A stretch of 64,000 nt of DNA, from NCBI GenBank assembly GCA_045599185.1, contig JAZRVO010000016.1:1-64000 (forward strand), written 5' to 3'. Source of the DNA: UBA1240 sp045599185 (GTDB taxonomy: Bacteria; Spirochaetota; Spirochaetia; Treponematales; Treponemataceae). The notes beneath the pieces are model-generated. The model was not told the origin of the DNA. It saw only the letters and a program-made list of their open reading frames with translations, and did not search any database. The first letter of the stretch is position 1. The number at the start of each line of letters is the position of its first letter. A program made the position numbers and the translations under genes. Positions 42,320 through 49,254 of this stretch are shown one piece after another.

Positions 42320-43147
42320 TCACACTTCCTTTATGTTTTTACGGTATTCCCGGTTTTTCACTTCCAAATTATATTCTGACGGGGTTTTGCCGGAAAATTC
42401 CTTGAACTCGTGGATAAAGTGCGCCTGATCGTAAAAATGGTACTCGGAAGAAATGGCGGTAAGGTTTTCCATCTGCCCTTTGTTGATGTCGTCCAGCAGG
42501 AACTGAAATTTAATAGAACTGCACAGCTGTTTGGTGCTCATGCCAAGTTCGCTGTCGAAAATTTTGCTGATGTAACGGGAAGAATAGCCGGAAAGTTCTT
42601 CAAGTTCGCTTATGCGCACCCGGCCTTTCCGCTTAATTATAAGTTCTTCAATCTGTTTAAAAAGTTCGCCGCGGCCGGCTTTTTTTCCGCATTTTTGCAG
42701 CACTTCATATTCTTCAATAAAAACCTTCATCCGCGATTCAAAATCCCTAAGGCCAGACATTTTCATGCAGAAATCCTTCATCGAAGGCAGCTCGTCCAGA
42801 ATGATGATTTTTCCAACCGCGTCTTTGGGCGAAATTTCCTTTATAAAGTTAGAAGCACTTGGCTGCAGGCGTACGCCGAAATATTCTGCATTTTTCCTTA
42901 CGCAAAAAGTCCGGGGTTCTATGGTGCTGCCAATAAAATGCGTCCTTACGCCGCCTTCACTGTATTCAAAAATCAAGTTGCTGCAGCCGTCTACCATAAG
43001 CGGCAGGTCAAAATCCTTCCCTGCCTTGTTTGAAAAACTGAAAAAATGTGAAATGCCGTTTTCAATTAAAACATGCTGGCAAAAATCGCTGGAAGCAAGT
43101 ACAAAATAAGGCTGAATCGAAATAAGTTCCGGTTCATTGCTGTGCAT
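42320..43147 (-). CDS. AraC family transcriptional regulator
   Basis: 275 residues. The C-terminal AraC domain has two helix-turn-helix units: RISELEELSGYSSRYISKIF, then AISSEYHFYDQAHFIHEFK with the F-x-H-x-F-K-x-x-x-G-x-[ST]-P-x-x-Y end (EFSGKTPSEY). The N-terminal 150 residues form a cupin-like ligand-binding fold. It probably controls a nearby catabolic operon; the two operons that carry the 28-bp element lie on both sides, but linking it to them is a guess. AGGAG precedes the ATG. Confidence 0.85.
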   Translation of the reverse strand: MHSNEPELISIQPYFVLASSDFCQHVLIENGISHFFSFSNKAGKDFDLPLMVDGCSNLIFEYSEGGVRTHFIGSTIEPRTFCVRKNAEYFGVRLQPSASNFIKEISPKDAVGKIIILDELPSMKDFCMKMSGLRDFESRMKVFIEEYEVLQKCGKKAGRGELFKQIEELIIKRKGRVRISELEELSGYSSRYISKIFDSELGMSTKQLCSSIKFQFLLDDINKGQMENLTAISSEYHFYDQAHFIHEFKEFSGKTPSEYNLEVKNREYRKNIKEV

Positions 43148-43285
43148 AAAATCTCCTGAAAAATAAAGCCTTTGCTGATGAATCAGCCCTGCGTTTTTCT
43201 GCTTAATTCAAACTGCAAGTGCTTGCGCAAAACAGGCCGGTGCAGAAACCGGGACAGGGCGGTTTTTACAAATTTAACCGCAGTT

Positions 43286-44275
43286 TCAGTCAATCAAGTC
43301 GTTCTGAAAACGCGAAAGATGTTCGTAAGGCAAAATAAGCCGCCCGCGGTAAAAACCGCAGCCATCGTTTACAAGACTGTTGTTTGCCGCTGCAAACATG
43401 TTTACGTCAACTTCTGCAAGTTCAAGCTTTTGCAGCAAAATGCCCCTTTCGTAGGCTTCGTCAAAATAAACGCACTGGCCGGCCGGAATTTCCTGCCGCC
43501 GGGCACGTTCCATTTCCTGCACTTTTTCATAGCTGAAATGGTTGGCAGGCCCAATTTCTGCATAATCGTCCATTTCTTTTGTTCTAAGCTGAACTTCAAT
43601 AAAACTGCGGGCGTTATTGTCGTAAAGGGTAATGTGCAGCGAACGATAGCCGCGCGGACTTACATTTACAATGTAATCCTTATAATATGGCGTGGCATCC
43701 GGGCTAAGCAAAGGCGAATGATTTTTCCCTTCCTGACTGATTATTTCTGCACTAAAGCCCCTTGCTTCCAAAAAATCCGGCAGCGCGTTTGCAATTTCAT
43801 AAAGATATTTCAGTTCTATTTCTTCCCTGTCATCTTCCGGCTTTAAGTGGCAGCGCGGCATTGAAATTACAATTCTGTACGCAATCAAATCCCTAAAGCG
43901 CAGAAGCTTGTTCTTAATTTGAGAAGCCGTAGGGAATGTTCCGTTTTTAGTGTAATAGTCGTAAACAAACTGAACTATTTTACCGTTGAATTTTTCTTCT
44001 GCCCGTACAAGTGATTTTATGCGCCCTTTAAACGTAAAAGCCAAAAACGGGTATTTTTCTGCCATGTATTTGTAAAATTCACGCAGGCGCTGAGACTGGG
44101 CTGTTAAAAAATCGTTATGTTCCAGCAGTTCTTCCAGCTGAATTAAAAAATTGCAGTGAACCATATCGATTGGATTGTTATTTTCCAATGCCGATTTTTT
44201 CAAATCCGCTGAATAACGTTTGAGAATTTTGAATACTGTGTCGCCGTCGTAAAGGTAATCGTTAAGTGAAATCAT
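43286..44275 (-). CDS. RelA/SpoT-domain (ppGpp synthetase-like) protein
   Basis: 329 residues from the ATG at 44275. The family core is a RelA/SpoT nucleotidyltransferase domain: RFRDLIAYRIVISMPRCHL (R-x-K-D.. relatives of the RLKD/EDRxAxR motif), then PRGYRSLHITLYDNNARSFIEVQLRTKEMDDYAEIG (the YxSxHxxxxx..xIExQxRTxxMxxWAE-like motif). HD hydrolase and TGS/ACT domains are absent, so it is a small synthetase-type RSH-like protein; residues differ enough that ppGpp synthesis is not certain. The start lacks a Shine-Dalgarno and follows a terminator hairpin. Confidence 0.7.
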   Translation of the reverse strand: MISLNDYLYDGDTVFKILKRYSADLKKSALENNNPIDMVHCNFLIQLEELLEHNDFLTAQSQRLREFYKYMAEKYPFLAFTFKGRIKSLVRAEEKFNGKIVQFVYDYYTKNGTFPTASQIKNKLLRFRDLIAYRIVISMPRCHLKPEDDREEIELKYLYEIANALPDFLEARGFSAEIISQEGKNHSPLLSPDATPYYKDYIVNVSPRGYRSLHITLYDNNARSFIEVQLRTKEMDDYAEIGPANHFSYEKVQEMERARRQEIPAGQCVYFDEAYERGILLQKLELAEVDVNMFAAANNSLVNDGCGFYRGRLILPYEHLSRFQNDLID

Positions 44276-44278
44276 AAT

Positions 44279-44330
44279 AAAAAAAGGCGCAAAGATGTTC
44301 GACATAAAATCGACACGTCTTTGCGCCTTA
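44279..44330 (-). terminator. terminator hairpin at the start of the RelA/SpoT gene
   Basis: Minus strand: AAGGCGCAAAGACG, an 18-base loop and the near-perfect complement ending GCGCCTT then a T run; the ATG follows 3 or 4 bases after the T run. It may end the upstream FAD-dehydrogenase operon and at the same time govern the RelA/SpoT gene. Confidence 0.75.
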
Positions 44331-44336
44331 AGCTCG

Positions 44337-44365
44337 ATTATGCTTTAACTTTGTAATTTTGTCAA
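44337..44365 (-). promoter_or_regulatory. sigma-70 type promoter of the RelA/SpoT gene
   Basis: Minus strand: perfect TTGACA (plus 44360-44365), a 17-base spacer and CATAAT (plus 44337-44342, 5 of 6). Initiation about 7 bases further would start at the base of the terminator stem at 44330. Confidence 0.65.
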
Positions 44366-44390
44366 AGGGCTTTACGCGGCAAACAACTGC

Positions 44391-45536
44391 CTATTTTGCA
44401 GGCTTAAACCGGTCGTAGCGCAGCGGACTGATATCGGCAGGGCATTCGCCAGTGGTAATAAGTTCTGCAATGTTGTACGCGGCAGCAGGGCCTATGCCAA
44501 AACCATGGCCTGTAAAACCGCATTCAATGTACAGCCCCGGAACTTCGTCGCATTTAGAAACGGTGGCAACTGCATCTACGCTAAAATCGCCGTAACCGCC
44601 CCAGGCGCGCACAACTTTTGCATCTTTCAGTATGGGGAAATAACCCAGAATGCCGCGACTGGTGGCACTTACCATGCTTGAACCAACAAGCGGATAAGAA
44701 TCGTCAATGCGCGGATGCACTTCGTCAAATCCGTCAGTGCCGCCCATTACGAATGAACCGTGCTTTGTCTGGTGACCGTAAAAATCGGCCATTGCAGTAC
44801 CAAGCATCTGCTTGAACATCTGGGGTTCGGCTTCGGTAACAAGGCATGTAAGCGCGTGCTTTTTCATCGGTATGTTAATTCCAACCGTTTTAAGAATGTC
44901 GTTGCTTTCGTAACCTGCGGCAACTACCACGTTTTCGGCTCCAAAAACCGTGGTTTCTTCACCAGTACCTGCTTCTACGCCGCAAACTTTTCCGGCTTTG
45001 GTAATAATTCTTTTTACCGGCGCGCCTGTAATGAATGAAACGCCAAGGGCACGGGCACATTTATAATAGCCCAGTGTTGTAGTAAGCGGATTTGCGTGGC
45101 CGTCCGTAGGGCACCAGCTTGCACCGATTACTTCGTCGCTTAAATACGGATTGATTTTCTTTACTTCGGCGGCATCAATCATTTTTACGTCTACGCCGCA
45201 TTTTGTAGCACCGTCTGCCAGTTTCTGAAGAATTTTTAAGTGTTCTTCGGTTTTGCCAAGGCGAAGGTTGCCGCCCTGGGTGTATTCGGTGTCTACGCCA
45301 AGTTCTTCGCTTAAAGCTGGCCAGATGTTTTTTACGCCCCAAACCATAAGCGGCAGTTCCTTAGGGTTTCTTCCGCTCTGGCGCACGCCGCCGCCGTTAC
45401 GGCTAGAACCGCCGTTTCCAATGTGGTCTGTTGCTTCAAGAACGATTACGCTTTTTCCCTTTTTTGCAAGGTAGTAGGCTGTTGCATTTCCGACAATGCC
45501 AGCACCAATTACGATTACATCTGCTTTTGTCTTCAT
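44391..45536 (-). CDS. DadA/glycine-oxidase-type FAD-dependent oxidoreductase subunit
   Basis: 381 residues. The FAD Rossmann motif VIVIGAGIVGNATAYYLAKKG is at the N-terminus, followed by RNGGGVRQSGR and a C-terminal YIECGFTGHGFGIGPAAAYNIAELI typical of DAAO/GlyOx-like and HcnC/OoxB/hydroxyproline-dehydrogenase beta subunits. It oxidises the C-N bond of an amino acid or amine, passing electrons to the Fe-S subunits encoded upstream in the same operon. It is the last gene before the hairpin at 44279-44330; 0 bases separate it from the [2Fe-2S] gene. Confidence 0.9.
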   Translation of the reverse strand: MKTKADVIVIGAGIVGNATAYYLAKKGKSVIVLEATDHIGNGGSSRNGGGVRQSGRNPKELPLMVWGVKNIWPALSEELGVDTEYTQGGNLRLGKTEEHLKILQKLADGATKCGVDVKMIDAAEVKKINPYLSDEVIGASWCPTDGHANPLTTTLGYYKCARALGVSFITGAPVKRIITKAGKVCGVEAGTGEETTVFGAENVVVAAGYESNDILKTVGINIPMKKHALTCLVTEAEPQMFKQMLGTAMADFYGHQTKHGSFVMGGTDGFDEVHPRIDDSYPLVGSSMVSATSRGILGYFPILKDAKVVRAWGGYGDFSVDAVATVSKCDEVPGLYIECGFTGHGFGIGPAAAYNIAELITTGECPADISPLRYDRFKPAK

Positions 45537-45851
45537 TTACAGCACCTCCGAAGCTAAAGTTTTCATTTCCGTCGGTCTTATCGGGCCGCGGCTGGTTGCC
45601 GGGTCAATGGTTGCCGGGCTTACTTTCTGTTCTGCCGCAACAATACCCTTTACCAGTTTTGAACAGGTCTGCCCCTGACATAATCCCATTCCGGCGCGCA
45701 GATAACGGCGGATTTCCTGCATGGTAAACATTCCGTCGTGCACGGCACGGCGAATTTCGCCTTTTGTAATTTCTTCGCAGCGGCAAATTACCATATCGTC
45801 ATCCGGCATCGGCACAAATTCGCCTATATCTCTACTTCTATCGTTCATCAT
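45537..45851 (-). CDS. BFD-like [2Fe-2S] protein
   Basis: 104 residues. CRCEEITKGEIRRAVHDG and GMGLCQGQTC are the four cysteine positions of a BFD/NirB-type [2Fe-2S] domain. It corresponds to the small subunit or C-terminal domain of opine, hydroxyproline or glycine dehydrogenase complexes. Two start ATGs in a row follow GAGGTG. It is directly followed by the DadA-like gene, with no gap. Confidence 0.85.
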   Translation of the reverse strand: MMNDRSRDIGEFVPMPDDDMVICRCEEITKGEIRRAVHDGMFTMQEIRRYLRAGMGLCQGQTCSKLVKGIVAAEQKVSPATIDPATSRGPIRPTEMKTLASEVL

Positions 45852-45878
45852 TTTTTTTCACCTCTTTGGGCGCGCGCC

Positions 45879-47459
45879 CTACAGCTTTTTCCAGAATCTG
45901 GCTTTCATGCCAAAATCATTCGGCACTTTCATTGTAAGTAAATGGGTGTGGTCAAATGCACCGGCACTTTTTACGCCAACAATTTCTGCATCGCACAAAA
46001 CTTCGCCGCTTCGGCTTAAAGCCTTGCCCACCGTGCCTTTTTCCGGCAGCGGAAGGAATTCGTAAGGAAGAGTTATGCTTGTAAAGCCCGGTTCAAAATC
46101 TTCTTCAACAAGGAAAATTGCCTGACCAGAACATGAAGCTACGCACATGCCGCAGCCTGTACAGCCGCAGTTTGCCGGGGCAACCACCGGAAGGGCTGTA
46201 ATGCACGAACCGATTTTGATGCAGCCTTTCTTGCATGCGTCCTGACACGGGTTGCACGGAATGTTCTGGGTGCATTCAATTACAGGGTGAATGCCTTTCT
46301 GACGGGTTACGCCCGGGTAGCGTTCAATTTCGTCTTCTGCAACAAAGCCTTTGGTTAAAAGGTTCATTGAAGTTGGTATGCCTTCGTCGGTTTTTTCTAC
46401 AAGTTTTCCCCGGTTTACCGGCGCAAACATTCCCTGCCGCAGGCTGTCCAAATCTTTTGCGTAGGCGGTTTCTGTTTCGCTCATTACGGTTTCTTCCGTA
46501 AAACCCAGCTTAAAGGCTGCACGCAAACCTGCCATGCGCCCTTTAATCATTGCAGAACTTGCTTCTTCAATTCCGCTTACGTCGCCTGCTGCAAAAAGGC
46601 ACGGCACTGAAGTTTCGCCAAACTCGTCTACCACCGGCACCTGACCGCCGCGTTTTGGGTTGTCTTCCATTTTACAGCCCGACATTTTTAAAAGCTGGCT
46701 CATTGGCGAAAGGCCTACGGCAACACAAACCGTATCCACGTCAAAATGCATTTCCGTGCCCGGTATTATCTTGAATTTTTCATCAACCTTGCCGATTGTT
46801 ACGCCTTCTACTTTTTCAGTACCTTCTACCTGCTTGATTGTGTAGCCAAGGTAAAACGGCACGCCAGTACGGGCAACTTTTGCTGCGTGTACGCCGTAAC
46901 CGCCAATTCGCGGGGCTGCATCAACAAGTGCAACAACTTCGCAACCGGCCTGCAAAAGCTGAAAGCTTACTACAAGGCCTACGTTTCCGCTGCCAAGCAT
47001 AAGGATTTTTTTACCCGGTTTTATGCCGTGAAGGTTCATCAGTGTTTGGGCTGCGCCTGCGCCTATTACGCCGGGCAGCGTCCAGCCTTCAAAGGGAACC
47101 ATGTTTTCGGCGGCACCGGTTGCAATAATTACGCTGTCGCCCTTGTAATGGTGAATTGCGCCGTCGTGGTTTACGGTTACTTCTTTATTTTCAAAAATGC
47201 CGGTAACGGTTGCATTCAGTTTTACCTGTACGCCGGCTTCAGAAGCTTCTTTTAAAAGCTGCGTGCCTATGTTGTAGCCTCTTATTTTTGCCTTGTGTTC
47301 TTTTGAACCAAAAAATTTATGAATCTGCTTAAAAAGCTGGCCGCCCGGCTTGTGGTTTTCGTCAAACACCATTACAGACATTCCGCGTTTTGCGGCTTCT
47401 ATTGCGGCACTTAAACCGGCAGGGCCTGCGCCAACAACTATCAGGTTATATCTTTTCAT
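45879..47459 (-). CDS. NAD(P)/FAD-dependent oxidoreductase subunit with C-terminal ferredoxin domain
   Basis: 526 residues, ATG at 47459 with GGGGAC upstream (the TTG two codons before is unlikely). Two Rossmann motifs: IVVGAGPAGLSAAIEA (FAD) and ILMLGSGNVGLVVS (NAD), as in HcnB/SoxA/OoxA-type alpha subunits. A cysteine-rich tail (CTQNIPCNPCQDACKKGC; CGCTGCGMCVASC, residues near 405-455) binds additional Fe-S clusters and is not in the simpler relatives. It likely takes electrons from the DadA-like subunit to NAD(P) or ferredoxin. Confidence 0.9.
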   Translation of the reverse strand: MKRYNLIVVGAGPAGLSAAIEAAKRGMSVMVFDENHKPGGQLFKQIHKFFGSKEHKAKIRGYNIGTQLLKEASEAGVQVKLNATVTGIFENKEVTVNHDGAIHHYKGDSVIIATGAAENMVPFEGWTLPGVIGAGAAQTLMNLHGIKPGKKILMLGSGNVGLVVSFQLLQAGCEVVALVDAAPRIGGYGVHAAKVARTGVPFYLGYTIKQVEGTEKVEGVTIGKVDEKFKIIPGTEMHFDVDTVCVAVGLSPMSQLLKMSGCKMEDNPKRGGQVPVVDEFGETSVPCLFAAGDVSGIEEASSAMIKGRMAGLRAAFKLGFTEETVMSETETAYAKDLDSLRQGMFAPVNRGKLVEKTDEGIPTSMNLLTKGFVAEDEIERYPGVTRQKGIHPVIECTQNIPCNPCQDACKKGCIKIGSCITALPVVAPANCGCTGCGMCVASCSGQAIFLVEEDFEPGFTSITLPYEFLPLPEKGTVGKALSRSGEVLCDAEIVGVKSAGAFDHTHLLTMKVPNDFGMKARFWKKL

Positions 47460-47474
47460 TTCCAAGTCCCCTTT

Positions 47475-47798
47475 TTACCAAGTTTTTTCGGCAGAAGCGC
47501 CGTACTGTGTCTGCACTTTCATTCCGGCTTTAAGCGGCGTAATGCAGGTGCGGGTATTTGGAACGCCGTCAACTACCATTACGCAATCCGTACAGCGTCC
47601 AATTGCACAGAATATTCCGCGCGGGCGATGAAGTTTCGCCGTTTCGCGATGTTTCAAAATTCCGGCTGCGCGCAAAGCTGCGGCAACTGGTTCGCCTTCA
47701 TAGCCCTGCATTTCCTTGCCGTCAAGCGTAAATGTAACAAGCGTACCTTTTTCCGGAACGCCTAAAATTGGATGTTCAATAATTCTTTCTGATTCCAT
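47475..47798 (-). CDS. [2Fe-2S] ferredoxin-like subunit (HcnA/SoxX type)
   Basis: 107 residues. GEPVAAALRAAGI and PRGIFCAIGRCTDCVMVVDG with the last cysteine in NTRTC give a plant-type [2Fe-2S] fold as in HcnA, OoxX and the small subunits of proline/hydroxyproline dehydrogenases. It is the first gene of the four-gene operon, and its start is 36 bases after element B. AAGGGG precedes the ATG. Confidence 0.9.
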   Translation of the reverse strand: MESERIIEHPILGVPEKGTLVTFTLDGKEMQGYEGEPVAAALRAAGILKHRETAKLHRPRGIFCAIGRCTDCVMVVDGVPNTRTCITPLKAGMKVQTQYGASAEKTW

Positions 47799-47833
47799 TG
47801 TTTACCCCTTGACAATAAGGTAATGTAAAACCG

Positions 47834-47861
47834 CGTTCCGTTACTTGTAAAAATAGGAACT
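47834..47861 (-). promoter_or_regulatory. conserved 28-bp element B
   Basis: Minus strand: AGTTCC, six variable bases, TACAAGTAACGGAACG. Same length and orientation as element A at 37767-37794, with 23 or 24 of 28 positions identical. It lies 36 bases before the first gene of the dehydrogenase operon, with a TTACCTTAT-like -10 about 10 bases downstream. Confidence 0.7.
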
Positions 47862-47904
47862 AGCGGCTACCATGGCTTTTAAGAATTTTGGAGGTGAAAA
47901 ACCT

Positions 47905-48324
47905 ATGGAAAATCTGGAATTTACTGATTGCATTGACCCGGTTGTTTACAACCAGTTTCGCTGTTCTGTGGGCTGGGGTTCTTTAATGCCGGAACAGGTT
48001 GAAAATATCTTAAGGAACAGCATCTGTTTTTCCTGCAATGCAGGCGGAGAAACCGTTGGAATTGCACGGATTCTGTGGGACGGCGGCTATACGGCGTATC
48101 TTGCCGACGTGATTGTTGCAGAAAAGTGCCGCGGACAGGGTATTGGCAAAAAACTTGTTGCCCGGGCAATTGAAGAAGTGAAAAACAGAATGAAACCCGG
48201 CTGGAAAGTAAAAATGATTCTGCTTGCGGCAAAAGGGCGCGAACCTTTTTACGAGCAATTTGGTTTTGTAAGCCGCCCCAACAACCACGAAGGCTGCGGC
48301 ATGAACATGATTCTGGAAAAATAA
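47905..48324 (+). CDS. GNAT family N-acetyltransferase
   Basis: 139 residues from the ATG at 47905, chosen for the GGAGGTG site 8 bases upstream; the frame extends 11 codons to 47872. The acetyl-CoA loop is VAEKCRGQGIGKKLV and the terminal FYEQFGF is the GNAT beta-bulge region. The N-terminal SVGWGSL motif is seen in small aminoglycoside-like or unassigned GNATs. Substrate unknown. Divergently transcribed from the dehydrogenase operon. Confidence 0.85.
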   Translation: MENLEFTDCIDPVVYNQFRCSVGWGSLMPEQVENILRNSICFSCNAGGETVGIARILWDGGYTAYLADVIVAEKCRGQGIGKKLVARAIEEVKNRMKPGWKVKMILLAAKGREPFYEQFGFVSRPNNHEGCGMNMILEK

Positions 48325-48456
48325 CCTGAAACTCGAGGTTTAACAAAAATACTAAAAGCAGCCTTTCGGCAAACGCGGCCGCTTTTTATAGTTTATTCAT
48401 CAATTTTCAGGCTGATTTATAAATTCGATATTTGAAGAAATTAAGGAAAAATAAAA

Positions 48457-49023
48457 TTGAAAGACAAAAAGAACGGAGACTTGCTTTTGGTAATAGACAT
48501 GCAGAATGTTTACCGCCAGAACCAGAAATGGGAATGCTGGCAGACTGAACAGGCCGCCCGAAACATTGTACGCATAATTGAAAGCAAAAAATGCAGCACA
48601 GCTTTTACCCGGTTTATTGCCAGCAAAAGGCCACGTGGCGTTTGGCAAAACTACAATGCAGAAAACGCCGACGTAAACGGCGATAAATTCCTTAACGAAT
48701 ACCATCCTGCCCTTGCTCCATATCTGGAACATTTTCCGCTTTTTACAAAAAGCACTTATTCTTCGCTTAAAAACAGAAAATTGAAAAAACTTTGCCGCCG
48801 GGCAAAACGGGTAATTGTTGCCGGTGTTGTTACCGAATGCTGCGTGCTTGCCACCATTTTTGAACTTATTGACGAAGGCATTTACACGGTTTTTATAAGC
48901 GATGCGGTTAGCGGCGTAAACGAAACTATGGACAAGGCGGTTAAAAACGTGCTTTCGGGTTTAAGCCCTTTGCACGTAAAAATTGCCACCACCAGCGAAT
49001 ATCTTAGCGAAGCCGAAAATTAG
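48457..49023 (+). CDS. isochorismatase family hydrolase
   Basis: 188 residues, from a TTG start (AAGGAAAA upstream). Family marks: LLLVIDMQNVYR with the catalytic Asp (residue 14), the lysine in FTKSTYSS and the catalytic cysteine in VVTECCVLAT. It is a cysteine hydrolase of the nicotinamidase/isochorismatase/N-carbamoylsarcosine type. The exact substrate cannot be told. It is preceded by a 132-base gap without other features and followed by strong terminators. Confidence 0.85.
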   Translation: MKDKKNGDLLLVIDMQNVYRQNQKWECWQTEQAARNIVRIIESKKCSTAFTRFIASKRPRGVWQNYNAENADVNGDKFLNEYHPALAPYLEHFPLFTKSTYSSLKNRKLKKLCRRAKRVIVAGVVTECCVLATIFELIDEGIYTVFISDAVSGVNETMDKAVKNVLSGLSPLHVKIATTSEYLSEAEN

Positions 49024-49037
49024 AGAAACCGGGCACA

Positions 49038-49126
49038 AAAAAAAGCAGTGAAGATTAGAAAAATTGTACCAAAATTAAGCGTTTTAAGCTTTTTGGTACA
49101 ATTTTAAAACCTGCACTGCTTTTGCA
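49038..49126. terminator. nested hairpin terminator
   Basis: An outer AAAAGCAGTG/CACTGCTTTT pair encloses AAAATTGTACCAAAA and TTTTTGGTACAATTTT, a long stem with T runs. It terminates the isochorismatase gene. Confidence 0.7.
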
Positions 49127-49162
49127 GCCTGCCATTGCTTGCAGGCATGAATGCTGCGCGGT

Positions 49163-49240
49163 AAAAGGCTAAAAACGGCTAAAAAAACCGCAATTCTTAA
49201 AAGCCTGCGGTTTTTAACGCGGTGTCTTAGCCTTTTACAA
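49163..49240. terminator. second nested hairpin
   Basis: AAAAGGCTAA pairs with TTAGCCTTTT and encloses AAAAACCGCA/TGCGGTTTTT (49183-49217). It terminates the convergent chemoreceptor gene. Together with 49038-49126 this makes two tandem cruciform-like units. Confidence 0.7.
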
Positions 49241-49254
49241 TTCAGCACTCAAAC

